The notes beneath the pieces are model-generated. The model was not told the DNA's origin and made no database searches. It saw only the letters and a program-made list of their open reading frames with translations. The position numbers were made by a program, and so were the translations under genes. This document shows positions 41,451 through 50,633 of a stretch of 64,000 bases of DNA, piece by piece. The stretch covers positions 3,009 through 67,008 of the forward strand of contig CAYTUI010000001.1 of the NCBI GenBank assembly GCA_964441335.1. The letters are read 5' to 3'. Source of the DNA: CAYTUI01 sp964441335 (GTDB lineage Bacteria; Patescibacteriota; Patescibacteriia; UBA1558; 2-01-FULL-52-15). Each line of letters starts with the position of its first letter. The first letter of the stretch is position 1.

Positions 41451-42836
41451 ATGACCAAGAAGGTCTACCTGGTCACCGATCTCGGTCCTGGAGACGGTGG
41501 TAAAGGTGGAGTGGTACACAAAGTCTCCAAGCTGATGCGTGCCCACACCATCATCAAGGTTGGGGGTGCGCAAGGAAGCCATGGAGTCAGAACCTCAACA
41601 GGCGAACACTTCGCTTTCAGCCAATGGGGTTGCGGCACATTCGAGGGGGTGAGGTCTTACCTCTCCCCTCGGATGGTCGTTTCCCCGGAAGGGCTACTGA
41701 ACGAAGCTGACGTTCTCCGCTACCGCTGGGGTATTTATAACCCCTTTGATCTACTGATAGTGGACCAAAGGGCGTTGTGTGCCACGGCGTATCACGGGAT
41801 TGCTTCGCGTCTAAAAGAAATGGCGCGCAAGGATAATCCCCGTGGCACGATCGGTACCGGAGTTGGCGAGGCTTACCGCGCTGCACAGCGGTTCCCTGAT
41901 CTGGCGATTTATGCCCGTGATCTAAAACGGGCTGATCTGCGAGATCGGTTGGCCGTTGTTAGGCAACAACAGCAACAGGAATTGGCGCCGATCATAGCGG
42001 CGGAGTTTCTGCTCTATGATCAAGACGCCGTCGCCAAGGAAGTTAGTTGTCTGTTTGATGACGACTTCCTGGATTTCGTCGTTAGGCGGTTCCAAGAAGT
42101 ATCCCAAAGAGCAACCATTGTTGACCAGGACTATCTGGGACGGGAAATCCTGTCCCGAGACGGTGTGGTCGTCGTGGAAAGCTCGCATGGGGTGCTGACT
42201 GATCACTACGCCGGGTTCCATCCGCACACCAGCGCCATTCGGACATTGCCTTGTTTCACCGAGGTGATGCTCCGGGAGGCTGGTTACAACGGACCAATCA
42301 TCAACCTCGGGGTAACCCGAGCCTATCAGATACGCCACGGCGCAGGTCCGCTGCCAACTGCTGATCCAGCGTTGTCAGAGAATCTGTTGCCCGGCAGTCA
42401 CAAGCAGGACAATCGTTACCAGGGCCAGGTTCGCGTTGGACCTCTGGACTTGGTGCTACTGCGCTACGCTCTGGCGGCTTGCGGCGGTCCAACTAGTTTT
42501 GATGGTTTGGCCATTACCTGGTTTGACCAGATTCAAGCTAATGGAGTTTGGCGTTTCTGTGACCGTTACCAAGGCAGTGACGACCCGACCTACTTCACGC
42601 CGTCCGGTGAGTTGCGGGTGCGGTTCGGAGCTGATGAAGAGCAGTTGTCCTTTCAAGAAAATCTCGGGCGTCAGCTTGGCAGTTGTCGTCCGGAGATTAC
42701 TACCCAAGATATCCCGACGAGCATGGGGCGTGATGATCTGTATGATCTTTGCGCCAATACTCTGAAGGAGAAACTGGGTGTCCCTGTTCGCATGGTTTCG
42801 TTCGGTCCGACCGAGCGGGACAAAGTCTGCAAGTAA
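41451..42836 (+). CDS. Divergent adenylosuccinate synthetase (PurA) homologue
   Basis: 461 residues from the ATG after AGAGGTG. The PurA plan is kept: GPGDGGKGG (D15 and K18 correspond to the catalytic aspartate and lysine of GDEGKGK), GGAQGSH (H44, the catalytic histidine), VVESSHGVLTDHYAGFHPHTSA, GVTRAYQIRHGAGPLPT, and LAITWFDQI for the guanine-recognition LTKLD. Changes at the first loop and the KxD site suggest altered substrate or nucleotide use. It may form an amide or succinyl bond to a purine-like compound, but no other purine genes are nearby, and a true PurA role is not assured. Confidence 0.85.
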   Translation: MTKKVYLVTDLGPGDGGKGGVVHKVSKLMRAHTIIKVGGAQGSHGVRTSTGEHFAFSQWGCGTFEGVRSYLSPRMVVSPEGLLNEADVLRYRWGIYNPFDLLIVDQRALCATAYHGIASRLKEMARKDNPRGTIGTGVGEAYRAAQRFPDLAIYARDLKRADLRDRLAVVRQQQQQELAPIIAAEFLLYDQDAVAKEVSCLFDDDFLDFVVRRFQEVSQRATIVDQDYLGREILSRDGVVVVESSHGVLTDHYAGFHPHTSAIRTLPCFTEVMLREAGYNGPIINLGVTRAYQIRHGAGPLPTADPALSENLLPGSHKQDNRYQGQVRVGPLDLVLLRYALAACGGPTSFDGLAITWFDQIQANGVWRFCDRYQGSDDPTYFTPSGELRVRFGADEEQLSFQENLGRQLGSCRPEITTQDIPTSMGRDDLYDLCANTLKEKLGVPVRMVSFGPTERDKVCK

Positions 42837-42865
42837 ATGCGTGAACGCGAAAGGAGATAGTGCAG

Positions 42866-44035
42866 ATGAGTGAAGATCGGGAAGGAACGCGGCAAATTTC
42901 CGCGGGTGATGCTATCGCTTTGTTGCTCACCGACCACGGCTTGGAAGCCGCGGTTATCGACAAGATCAAGACCGATCTGGGCGCCGCTACCGTTGAGGAT
43001 TTGTCGGCGCTGACCGAAGCCGACCTCGTCGGTATCGGCATGAAGAAGCTGCCGGCTCGCAAGCTGGTGGCGGATCTGAAGCCGGTGGAGGTTGCTCCGA
43101 CACCTGCGGCCAGTCCGGTCAGTACCATGTCCTTCGATTCCATCCTGCCCAACGTCCCTACGGACTCTTCCTGGCTGGAAGCGCTTCGGACGGGCGGTGT
43201 TCTCAAGGTCGATCAGTCCACCGTCATCGGCGCCATTCGGGCGGCCTTGGCTCACAAGGCCAGGCTGTATGACATCCCGGACGGGCTGGTGACCATGTTG
43301 GAACGGTTCGCCGAGGAGAACGAGGAACAGGTGGACGTCGAGTTCTTCAAGTTGAAGAAGCAGCTGACCCGCCGAAACTACGCCGAGATCTTCTCGGCCA
43401 TCGAAGGGCTGGACGGCAGCTACGTGACCGAGGGTCGGAAGAAGCAGCTGTTCGGTCGCATCGACGAGCATCTCTGGCCGTCGATCGAAACCTTCTACGG
43501 CCAGTTGAAGGGCTGGCAGGAGGCTTGGCTCCAGGGCGGGGCCAATCCGATGATCATGATGAGCGCGATCATGGCGGCTTCGGGCGGCGGCGCGGGTGTC
43601 ATGCCTCCCGGCGTGATGCAACCGCCGGATACCGGGGGGCTCCGTGATCATGCCGACGCCGTGGCCGACGCCATCAACAAGTGCTTCGCTGGCACTGGCG
43701 TGCAGATCGCGTCGGCTTTGGCCTACGATGCCACCAAGATCCGGGAGACGTTGGAGAACCCGCGTCTGCCGGCACTGGTCGGAGCTGCCAACCGCGATCA
43801 GATGCTCCGGCAACTGGGAGTGGCCGTTTCGGCCACCTACCCGCGGCTGGAGACCAATCTGACCCGCTTCGTCCTGTCGACGTTGCAGGTCAAGGACCAG
43901 GCGGCCGGCACCGAGGAGCTGCAGTACTTCAGCTCCCTGTTCATGCTCGGGTCGCAGATCCCTTGGGATCAGCTTGGTAACAAGCGTCCCAGTGGCAAGC
44001 TCTCGGGCATCGGCGTCACGAGGCGCGACCTCTAG
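42866..44035 (+). CDS. Protein with N-terminal SAM-like helical domain
   Basis: 389 residues from the ATG after AAGGAG. Residues about 8-62 resemble a sterile-alpha-motif fold (VEDLSALTEADLVGIGMKK, LPARKLVADL), a protein- or nucleic-acid-interaction module. A proline/alanine linker follows. The rest is mostly helical with a glycine-rich break (AASGGGAGVMPPGVM). No known family recognised. Last gene of the cassette, followed by a strong terminator. Confidence 0.7.
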   Translation: MSEDREGTRQISAGDAIALLLTDHGLEAAVIDKIKTDLGAATVEDLSALTEADLVGIGMKKLPARKLVADLKPVEVAPTPAASPVSTMSFDSILPNVPTDSSWLEALRTGGVLKVDQSTVIGAIRAALAHKARLYDIPDGLVTMLERFAEENEEQVDVEFFKLKKQLTRRNYAEIFSAIEGLDGSYVTEGRKKQLFGRIDEHLWPSIETFYGQLKGWQEAWLQGGANPMIMMSAIMAASGGGAGVMPPGVMQPPDTGGLRDHADAVADAINKCFAGTGVQIASALAYDATKIRETLENPRLPALVGAANRDQMLRQLGVAVSATYPRLETNLTRFVLSTLQVKDQAAGTEELQYFSSLFMLGSQIPWDQLGNKRPSGKLSGIGVTRRDL

Positions 44036-44063
44036 ATCCAACGCGGTTCTGGAGTAACCTTGG

Positions 44064-44099
44064 GGCCGGACAACGACATGTTGTCCGGCCTCTTTTTTT
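44064..44099 (+). terminator. Rho-independent terminator
   Basis: GGCCGGACAAC / GTTGTCCGGCC, perfect 11-bp stem with 5-base loop, followed by TCTTTTTTT. It ends the four-gene cassette. Confidence 0.95.
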
Positions 44100-44150
44100 A
44101 TCCAAAAAAATAAACCGCGATATTTTATTAGGCAGTTTATTATTGTTTGA

Positions 44151-46079
44151 TTATTTAGAAATTTTTGGCAGAAAAACCCGGCTGGCAAATAGTTTGGTAG
44201 CTGTTTGCCGATAACCAGAATCCCAAAAGGTGCTTTGACCGTCAATCAAATCAGAATGCGGAGTGCTAATACCACCAAAGGTAGGGAAATATCGGCTATA
44301 ACCTTTATGCATTAGTCGGTAGTGCAAAGTGTCCCGTTCCATTTCTTCAAGATATAAACCTCGTGCTTCCCGATCGTAAATTATTTTATCTGTGTCATAC
44401 ATATATGGCGTCAGCAATTGGCCTTGCAATTGTTTAATGGTTGTCTTATCACCTTCCCAGGCCGCTCCAAACAAGACATGTGTCCAGGTACTATGACCAA
44501 GTGAAACATCAGGTTTGTCAAAGTCGCGGACAGCTAAGCCGTCAGCAGTTTCTTCCAGCCAAAATTCAACCACTTGCCCCTGTATCTTTTCATGAGAGAA
44601 TATTTTTCTTAGTGCAGCCTGTAATTGACCGCGATTATCCGAAGAGGTGCCGGGTTTGATAAATACTCCAACATCAATGTCGGCGTTTTGCTGACCATAA
44701 CCTTTGAGGCGCGAGCCAAAAATCAAAGCCACTGGGTAGATGAATTTTGTCAGTTCATGATCAGATTCAATTAAGCCAATAATATCTTGGACATCGCTCA
44801 TCTCGGTTTTCATAGTTTTAAGGTTTTCGGAAAACGGGCCAGCTAATTGAGGGATGGTGATATCTAGTTTGTCTAACTGTTGATCATCTAAAATACCTAA
44901 TCCGTGCAACCGACAAAATGTTTTGGACAAAGCCTCGCGGATTTCCATCGTGTCATTATCCCATAAAGATAGCAGTGTTTCCCGATAGCGATCGTATAGT
45001 GCCAGAGCTTCATCATTGGACGCAGTTTCAACAGCCATTCTAATGCCTTCAATTAAAGCCAGTTGGCAGGTAGGATCAGCTTCAGCTGTGGCTAATTGTG
45101 AGACAATCTCAGCCGACAGTTTATTGTCGGCAATGGCCAGACTGATATCCTCGGCGGCTGATTTAACGGCTTGCTGTTTCTTTTCTTGTTTAAGCCAAGC
45201 TGTCCGTTTTTTAGTGATGCCCCTAATCTCTTCAGCGTCAATGCGACTAAATTCTTCTCGCAGTTTATTTTGTAGTGTTGATAATGTTATGTCTGACGAT
45301 TGAACTTTATCGTCATCTTTATTTTCCCATGAGCTGATAAGTATTGCCATATTGCGAGCTAGCGGATCGGCAGAGGCCTTAAGACGCGCTATTTCAGGTT
45401 TTTGTATGAACCCTAGATCAGCTAACACGGGCAGGGTATCGGCAATACTTTGTTTTAAAGTCTCATCCTCGCTGGTTTCCAATAGTTTAAAAACGTCTTC
45501 AATTGCAATTAAATTATTTTCTACCAATTTAGGAATTAGATGAGCAGCTTTGACGACTCGGGGTAAATCAGACACTCGCGATTCTACTTCCAGAACATCG
45601 CCGTCAACAAAATTAGCCCGGACATCATGTATATGCAGTAAATCATTCCAAGCGGCTAAATAGGCTTCTTTAAATTGTGCGGCTGCCTTTTTGAGTTCTG
45701 GCGATTCAGGCTGCCAATCAGCCTTTGGTAAAAATTCAAAAGGCAGATAGAGAACAAGACGTTTATAGTCCGAGCTGGTCTCTAATAAATTGCTTAGTGA
45801 GACGTATAATTCAGCTACCTGGCTTTCAGTTAAATGATTTTCAGAGACAGCACTTTGTAAAGTGATATCTGGTCGCGGCAGTCTGGAGATAACAGCGTCC
45901 AGCCGTTGGTTAAGCTCTTGCCTGTCGGCCACTTGTTTTAAAAATTCTTTATTGTCGCTAAGGTGCTCGGGCCAGGCAATTTTGGCTTGTTCAGGATCAA
46001 GCAGTAACTCTACGGCCGGTGGAGTAAAAATGTCGATTTTGGGTAACTCTTTTTGGTTGTCTAATCTTTCGTTATTCAT
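44151..46079 (-). CDS. Large helical protein with C-terminal nucleotidyltransferase domain
   Basis: 642 residues. The first 430 are helical, with weak HEAT-like character (VVKAAHLIPKLVENNLIAIEDV, SIADTLPVLADLGFI). The C-terminal part has the nucleotidyltransferase signature IFGSRLKGYG then NADIDVGVF, with both metal-binding aspartates. The substrate (protein, RNA or antibiotic-like compound) is unknown. It is AT-rich with a likely promoter TTGTGT-18-TATAAT in the 46085-46120 region, separate from the upstream RNA gene's promoter. It converges with the GC-rich cassette. Confidence 0.75.
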   Translation of the reverse strand: MNNERLDNQKELPKIDIFTPPAVELLLDPEQAKIAWPEHLSDNKEFLKQVADRQELNQRLDAVISRLPRPDITLQSAVSENHLTESQVAELYVSLSNLLETSSDYKRLVLYLPFEFLPKADWQPESPELKKAAAQFKEAYLAAWNDLLHIHDVRANFVDGDVLEVESRVSDLPRVVKAAHLIPKLVENNLIAIEDVFKLLETSEDETLKQSIADTLPVLADLGFIQKPEIARLKASADPLARNMAILISSWENKDDDKVQSSDITLSTLQNKLREEFSRIDAEEIRGITKKRTAWLKQEKKQQAVKSAAEDISLAIADNKLSAEIVSQLATAEADPTCQLALIEGIRMAVETASNDEALALYDRYRETLLSLWDNDTMEIREALSKTFCRLHGLGILDDQQLDKLDITIPQLAGPFSENLKTMKTEMSDVQDIIGLIESDHELTKFIYPVALIFGSRLKGYGQQNADIDVGVFIKPGTSSDNRGQLQAALRKIFSHEKIQGQVVEFWLEETADGLAVRDFDKPDVSLGHSTWTHVLFGAAWEGDKTTIKQLQGQLLTPYMYDTDKIIYDREARGLYLEEMERDTLHYRLMHKGYSRYFPTFGGISTPHSDLIDGQSTFWDSGYRQTATKLFASRVFLPKISK

Positions 46080-46164
46080 AGTGGGTATTATAAACTACTG
46101 TCTGCCTAGAACACAAGCGGGTATTTTTACGCAACAACTTGTGGTTATCTTTAGATAGAATGGA

Positions 46165-46487
46165 ATAGATGAAGCCCCGTCCAGATGTACCGAACGGGGC
46201 TTCGCGAGCATTCATCGCACTTGCGTGCGGGCAGGAGTGAACCAACCGGTTCTGATGTCGTTTCGCCTACATATAGGGTGTCGTCTTTTGTTCCACTTGG
46301 GGAACTGTGTCCCGCTTGGGAACCCCTTTGCGAAAACGTTGCCACCAGTCACTCCTGATTGTGCCTGATTGCCGCTCCGAGCGCTATCTACCAGCTACGG
46401 GGGATGGTCCGTCACGAGATTCACGCGAACCTCCTAGTTGATCCGACACTGGTCGATGGATAGCTAGCTCCCGAAGGAACCGCTGGC
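46165..46487 (-). ncRNA. Structured RNA of unknown family
   Basis: A GC-rich stretch without a good open frame, bounded on the minus strand by a strong promoter (46491-46519) and a terminator-like hairpin (GAAGCCCCGT 46171-46180 / ACGGGGCTTC 46194-46203). Long-range pairs are visible: CAGGAGTGA (46232-46240) with TCACTCCTG (46349-46357), enclosing CGTTTCGC (46259-46266) with GCGAAAACG (46330-46338) and two GTTCCC hairpins. A second domain pairs GCTATC (46383-46388) with GATAGC (46459-46464) and ACCAG (46390-46394) with CTGGT (46449-46453). Length fits RNase P RNA or tmRNA, but I find neither the GAGGAAAGTC/ACAGAA elements of the first nor a tRNA-like CCA end of the second. Confidence 0.7.
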
Positions 46488-46490
46488 AAC

Positions 46491-46519
46491 ATACTATACT
46501 TTATTTGGTAAATTGTCAA
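46491..46519 (-). promoter_or_regulatory. Promoter of the structured RNA
   Basis: On the minus strand, consensus TTGACA (46519-46514), then TAGTAT (46496-46491) at 17 bases, or TATAGT (46498-46493) at 15. Confidence 0.7.
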
Positions 46520-46560
46520 TATCAGTCGGTTTAGGGCTAAATAAATGGTATAATATAATC

Positions 46561-47301
46561 ATGAAATTTAAGTTTAGAGGCTTTACCCAGCACCGTTTTT
46601 GTATGTCGTTTGGTGCAACTGATGCGGGGGTTAAACAGTTTATCGGAAGATATTTTTACCAGATAAAAAAGGGTGCTGGGTTTACGTTGATTGAACTACT
46701 GGTGGTTATTTCTGTGATCAGCATCTTAAGCTCTATCACTATCGTTAGTATGTCCAAGGCTAGAGCTAAAGCCAGGGATGCTGTTAGGTTAAGTGAGATA
46801 AATACTATATTAACTGCCTTGCAGGCTTATTACCAAAATCACAATGGTTGGCCGCTAGGAGATACGGGTTCGTATTCTGCCCCCGTAGGTTTTCCAGCGA
46901 CTGGTAAGTGTTCAAAACCATTAAATTATTATGTTTGTCGTTCTTATGAGCCCTGCCAGTCGCAGAAAACTGATGGGACCCCAAATGATAGTAATTGGAT
47001 TGATGCTCTAGGCCCTTATTTTGCATCTGGTCATCCTCCAATGGGCCCGACTTTTTCAGGAGATAAATGTCCACATCCGGGCGCTCCTGCAGCGACACAA
47101 TCTAACTATTTTTATACTTATGTACGGTATAATGAAGAAAGCTCCCGCTTCGGAGAAATGGATCTTTTCTATATTCTAGAAAATGATAATTCATTAAATA
47201 ACTTAAGAGGGGAATATTTTGCAATTTGTCCTCTACAGGAGTTAAGCTCTTCTTATTGTATGCGTATAACGGGACAGGCTGATGGCAAGATAATAGATTG
47301 A
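46561..47301 (+). CDS. Type IV pilin-like protein (pseudopilin)
   Basis: 246 residues from the ATG at 46561. After a 40-residue leader ending in GAG, the prepilin motif FTLIELLVVISVISIL follows, with glutamate at +5. This is cut by a prepilin peptidase and forms the helical spine of a pilus or secretion filament. The leader is much longer than usual (6-25), so an internal start at M15 could also be used. The globular part has six or more cysteines. A TATAAT ends 10 bases before the ATG, so it is nearly leaderless. Confidence 0.88.
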   Translation: MKFKFRGFTQHRFCMSFGATDAGVKQFIGRYFYQIKKGAGFTLIELLVVISVISILSSITIVSMSKARAKARDAVRLSEINTILTALQAYYQNHNGWPLGDTGSYSAPVGFPATGKCSKPLNYYVCRSYEPCQSQKTDGTPNDSNWIDALGPYFASGHPPMGPTFSGDKCPHPGAPAATQSNYFYTYVRYNEESSRFGEMDLFYILENDNSLNNLRGEYFAICPLQELSSSYCMRITGQADGKIID

Positions 47302-47350
47302 GTATAAGGCATTTTTCTTGTACAATAGAACAGTTGATTTTAAATTTATT

Positions 47351-48115
47351 ATGGCCAGAGTAATCGCGATTGTTAATCAAAAAGGCGGGGTAGGTAAAAC
47401 TACTACCGCTATTAATCTGGCTTCTTATTTAGCGGCGGCCGGCCGACGGGTGTTGGTTATAGATATTGATCCGCAGGGCAATGCCACTTCCGGTTTGGGA
47501 CTAAATCACCGTTCGGAAGAGGCCGGCATTTATCAGGTATTGGTGAACGAACCGTTAAAACTTAGTTCTGTTGTTAAGGTAGTCAGCGATAATTTACATT
47601 TAGCGCCTTCAACACCGCATCTGGCCGGAGCAACTGTGGAATTAGTTAATTATCCGGGGCGGGAGTATGTTTTGCATAAGAATATTCAGGAGGTTCTGCC
47701 TTATTATGATTATATTTTAATAGACAACCCGCCGTCTTTAGGGCTGTTGACTTTAAACGGTTTGGTGGCTGCGAATGAAGTATTGATTCCGGTGCAGTGT
47801 GAATATTATGCTCTGGAAGGTTTGAGTCAGTTATTGCATACAATTAGTTTGGTGAAAGACAGCTTGAACCCTGACTTGCAAGTTTTAGGCGCTGTTATGA
47901 CTATGTTTGACGGTCGCAATAAATTATCCGAGGCGGTATTTGAAGAACTTTATCAATTTTTTCCCAATAAGATTTTTCGTTCAGTTATTCCGCGCAATGT
48001 CAAATTGGCAGAGGCGCCTTCGCACGGCTTGGCCATTAAAGATTATGATAATAAATCACGTGGCGCTGTCGCTTATCAAAAATTAGCTGAAGAAATAGTA
48101 AAAGCATATGAATAA
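47351..48115 (+). CDS. parA: Chromosome-partition ATPase ParA (Soj)
   Basis: 254 residues from the ATG of MARVIAIVNQ. Deviant Walker A KGGVGKTTTAIN, DIDPQGNATSGLG, and Walker B YILIDNPPSLG. It moves ParB-bound origin regions during segregation. The stop overlaps the parB start by 8 bases. Confidence 0.96.
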   Translation: MARVIAIVNQKGGVGKTTTAINLASYLAAAGRRVLVIDIDPQGNATSGLGLNHRSEEAGIYQVLVNEPLKLSSVVKVVSDNLHLAPSTPHLAGATVELVNYPGREYVLHKNIQEVLPYYDYILIDNPPSLGLLTLNGLVAANEVLIPVQCEYYALEGLSQLLHTISLVKDSLNPDLQVLGAVMTMFDGRNKLSEAVFEELYQFFPNKIFRSVIPRNVKLAEAPSHGLAIKDYDNKSRGAVAYQKLAEEIVKAYE

Positions 48116-48977
48116 TAATACTTTAGGCAGGGGATTGGGCGCACTAATCCCGGGGTCAGATTTAAAAGATAGTCAGAAGTCACAGCCGGCTTTTAAAAGC
48201 GAGCCTGATGTTTTGGGACAGCAGATTATTAAAGTCCCGCTGGCAAAAATTATTTCTAATCCTTGGCAGCCGCGTACCGGCTTTGATCATGACAAAATGG
48301 CAGAGTTGGCGGCCTCAATCAAGAGGTATGGAATTATTCAACCCTTAGTTTTGTCACCCGGTGACAATGACGGTTATCAGTTGATTGCCGGCGAAAGGCG
48401 ATTTAAGGCGGCTCAATTGCTTGGTCTGACAGAAGTGCCGGCGATTATCCGCAAAGCGCAGGATCATGAGAAATTGGAATTGGCACTGGTGGAAAATATT
48501 CAAAGACAGAATCTTAATCCTTTGGAAGAGTCTGGTAGTTACCAGAGATTAATGGACGAGTTTGGTTTGACGCAGGAGGAAGTGGCCGAGCGGGTTGGTA
48601 AAAGCCGTTCAACGGTAGCCAATTGTTTACGTCTGAAAAATTTACCTGATGAAGTTAAGCAGGCCTTACGTGATGAAAAGATTTCTTTTTCCCATGCCAA
48701 AGTTTTATTAGGTTTGTCTACAAAGCAGGAACAGCTGAAATTGATGAAGAAAATTATAGACGACAGTATACCGGTGGCCGTTTTACAGCAGAAGCAAACA
48801 GTTGTTAGGCAACATACCAGACAGATTAAAGACCCTGTTTTATCAGCTTTGGAATTAAAATTAACACAGTCATTGTCAGCACGTGTGAATGTCAAGAAAT
48901 CAGGTTTGGGCGGGACTGTAGAGATTGCCTGGGAATCGGAAGAAGACCTTAAACGTTTGGCTGATCGTTTGAGTTAG
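48108..48977 (+). CDS. parB: Chromosome-partition protein ParB
   Basis: 289 residues. N-terminal GRGLGALIPG; ParB nuclease-like/CTPase region with NPWQPR, GERRFKAAQLLG and LVENIQRQNLNPLEE; central helix-turn-helix LTQEEVAERVGKSRSTVANCLRL. It binds parS sites and spreads. No obvious parS (TGTTTCACGTGAAACA-like) was noticed in this window. Confidence 0.96.
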   Translation: MNNNTLGRGLGALIPGSDLKDSQKSQPAFKSEPDVLGQQIIKVPLAKIISNPWQPRTGFDHDKMAELAASIKRYGIIQPLVLSPGDNDGYQLIAGERRFKAAQLLGLTEVPAIIRKAQDHEKLELALVENIQRQNLNPLEESGSYQRLMDEFGLTQEEVAERVGKSRSTVANCLRLKNLPDEVKQALRDEKISFSHAKVLLGLSTKQEQLKLMKKIIDDSIPVAVLQQKQTVVRQHTRQIKDPVLSALELKLTQSLSARVNVKKSGLGGTVEIAWESEEDLKRLADRLS

Positions 48978-50434
48978 TTCCAAAATTTTTCTGAACTATT
49001 TTTTCTTAGTTGATTGCGAATTTTATCACGGGCCTTACCAGTTTTGGCCATTCTTAACCAGTCGGCATTCGGCTGTTTTCTGTTTTTATCCTTAATGATT
49101 TCCACCACGTCGCCGCTTTTAAGAGGCCTATCCAAGCTGGACATTTGCTGGTTAACCAGAGCGCCTGACATGTGACCGCCAATCTCTGAATGAATGTGAT
49201 AGGCAAAGTCTATCGGGGTGGCTGCTTCCGGCAAATCAATAACATCACCTTCGGGTGTAAAGACAAAAATTCGATCCTGAAAAATATCGTTTTTAATATC
49301 TTTGAGATATTGCATGTTGTCCTTAATGTCCTTTTGCCAGCCCAGCAAGTCGTCTATCCAATGCAGACTCTTTTTGGAATAAAATTTATTGGTAATTTCT
49401 TTGTATTTAGTATGGGCGGCAATACCGTATTCGGAAATTTCGTGCATCATTTCGTCGCGAATCTGAAACTCCACGACTTTGCCAAATTCGGTGAAAACAG
49501 AAGTATGTAAAGATTGATAACCGTTTGGTTTGGGTTGGGCGATATAATCTTTAACGCGGCCTTTCAGTGGCGTCCAGCGACGGTGGATAACACCCAATGC
49601 CTGATAACAATCGGCTACAGTCGGAACAATAATGCGCAAGGCTATCAGATCATAGATTCTGGTTATATCTTTTCCGCGGCTAAGTAATTTTTTGTAGAGA
49701 CTGTAGATATGTTTAACTCGGCCCTGAATTTCAATTACCGGCACATTGTTTTTCATCAGTTGGTGGTAAGCAATTTTTTGGGCCTTGTCAATGTATTTAC
49801 GTTCGTTTTTTAGACGATCTTTGACCAGAGAATTGACCCACTTATATTCTTCCGGATAGACAAAGGGGAAAGAATAATCCTCTAGTTGGCTTTTTAATTC
49901 AAACATACCCAGACGATTAGCAATCGGCGCGTAGATTTCCAGGGTTTCTTGGGCAATACGCTTGGCCTTATCCGGGCGATGAATGTCTAAGGTTTTTATA
50001 TTATCCAACCGGTCGGCCAGTTTGATAATGATAATTCTTAAATCGCTAGCCATCGCCACGAACATTTTTCGCAGGTTTTCCGCGTAGCGTTCAATGCCGC
50101 GGTATTTTAATGTCCCCAGCTTGGTAATACCGGATACTAGAGTGCAGATATCATCGCCAAACTCCCGTTTAATATCCTCTAAAGTTTTGTCAGTATCTTC
50201 AGGCACATCATGCAGTAGTCCGGTAACGATTGTGGCCATGTCCATTTTTAATTCCACCAAATTATAAGCGGTGGCCAGACTGTGGTAGATGTATTCCTCG
50301 CCGGTTTTTCTTTTTTGACCGGCGTGCGCCTGGCGGGCAAAGTCATAGGCTTTAACCAATAAAGTAATATCTTCATCAGGATGAAGCTGAATAACAGCCG
50401 ATTTCAATTTTTGCCAGGTAATTTTTGGGGTCAT
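48974..50434 (-). CDS. RelA/SpoT-family (p)ppGpp synthetase/hydrolase
   Basis: 486 residues. HD hydrolase domain (YIYHSLATAYNLVE, LLHDVPEDTDKTLEDI), synthetase domain (GRVKHIYSLYKKLLSRG, RIYDLIALRIIV, GYQSLHTSVF) and a TGS domain (IFVFTPEGDVIDLPEAATP). The C-terminal helical/ACT regions of long Rel proteins are missing. Both catalytic regions look intact, so it is probably bifunctional. Confidence 0.94.
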   Translation of the reverse strand: MTPKITWQKLKSAVIQLHPDEDITLLVKAYDFARQAHAGQKRKTGEEYIYHSLATAYNLVELKMDMATIVTGLLHDVPEDTDKTLEDIKREFGDDICTLVSGITKLGTLKYRGIERYAENLRKMFVAMASDLRIIIIKLADRLDNIKTLDIHRPDKAKRIAQETLEIYAPIANRLGMFELKSQLEDYSFPFVYPEEYKWVNSLVKDRLKNERKYIDKAQKIAYHQLMKNNVPVIEIQGRVKHIYSLYKKLLSRGKDITRIYDLIALRIIVPTVADCYQALGVIHRRWTPLKGRVKDYIAQPKPNGYQSLHTSVFTEFGKVVEFQIRDEMMHEISEYGIAAHTKYKEITNKFYSKKSLHWIDDLLGWQKDIKDNMQYLKDIKNDIFQDRIFVFTPEGDVIDLPEAATPIDFAYHIHSEIGGHMSGALVNQQMSSLDRPLKSGDVVEIIKDKNRKQPNADWLRMAKTGKARDKIRNQLRKNSSEKFWN

Positions 50435-50519
50435 AGGCTTATCATGAATCTTAGGCTAAAAAGCCGAGGTTTTCAAGACAGCGGTATGTTAGAAATAATA
50501 AACATGTCCAATTGAATTA

Positions 50520-50633
50520 TGGATTGAAAGAGGTAGTAGGAAGTAGGTAGTAGGAAGTAGGTAGTAGCTAGTAGGTAGTAGGTTATCGCCCAGTTGGTGG
50601 TGGGCGAAGGTTGTGGGCGGGGGTTCCGATTAA
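50520..50633. repeat. Degenerate (GTAGTAGGAA)n tract
   Basis: Repeats of GTAGTAGGAAGTAGGTAGTAG type, then a GT/GG-rich stretch, fill most of the gap between the Rel and TopA genes. No gene seen. Confidence 0.7.

Noticed and set aside
42671..44245. A 524-codon minus-strand frame
   Set aside because: It is opposite two well-supported GC-rich plus-strand genes and has no recognisable domain; long antisense frames are expected in GC-rich DNA.
46165..46487. tmRNA or RNase P RNA
   Set aside because: No tRNA-like T arm and CCA end, and none of the universally conserved RNase P segments, could be found on either strand.
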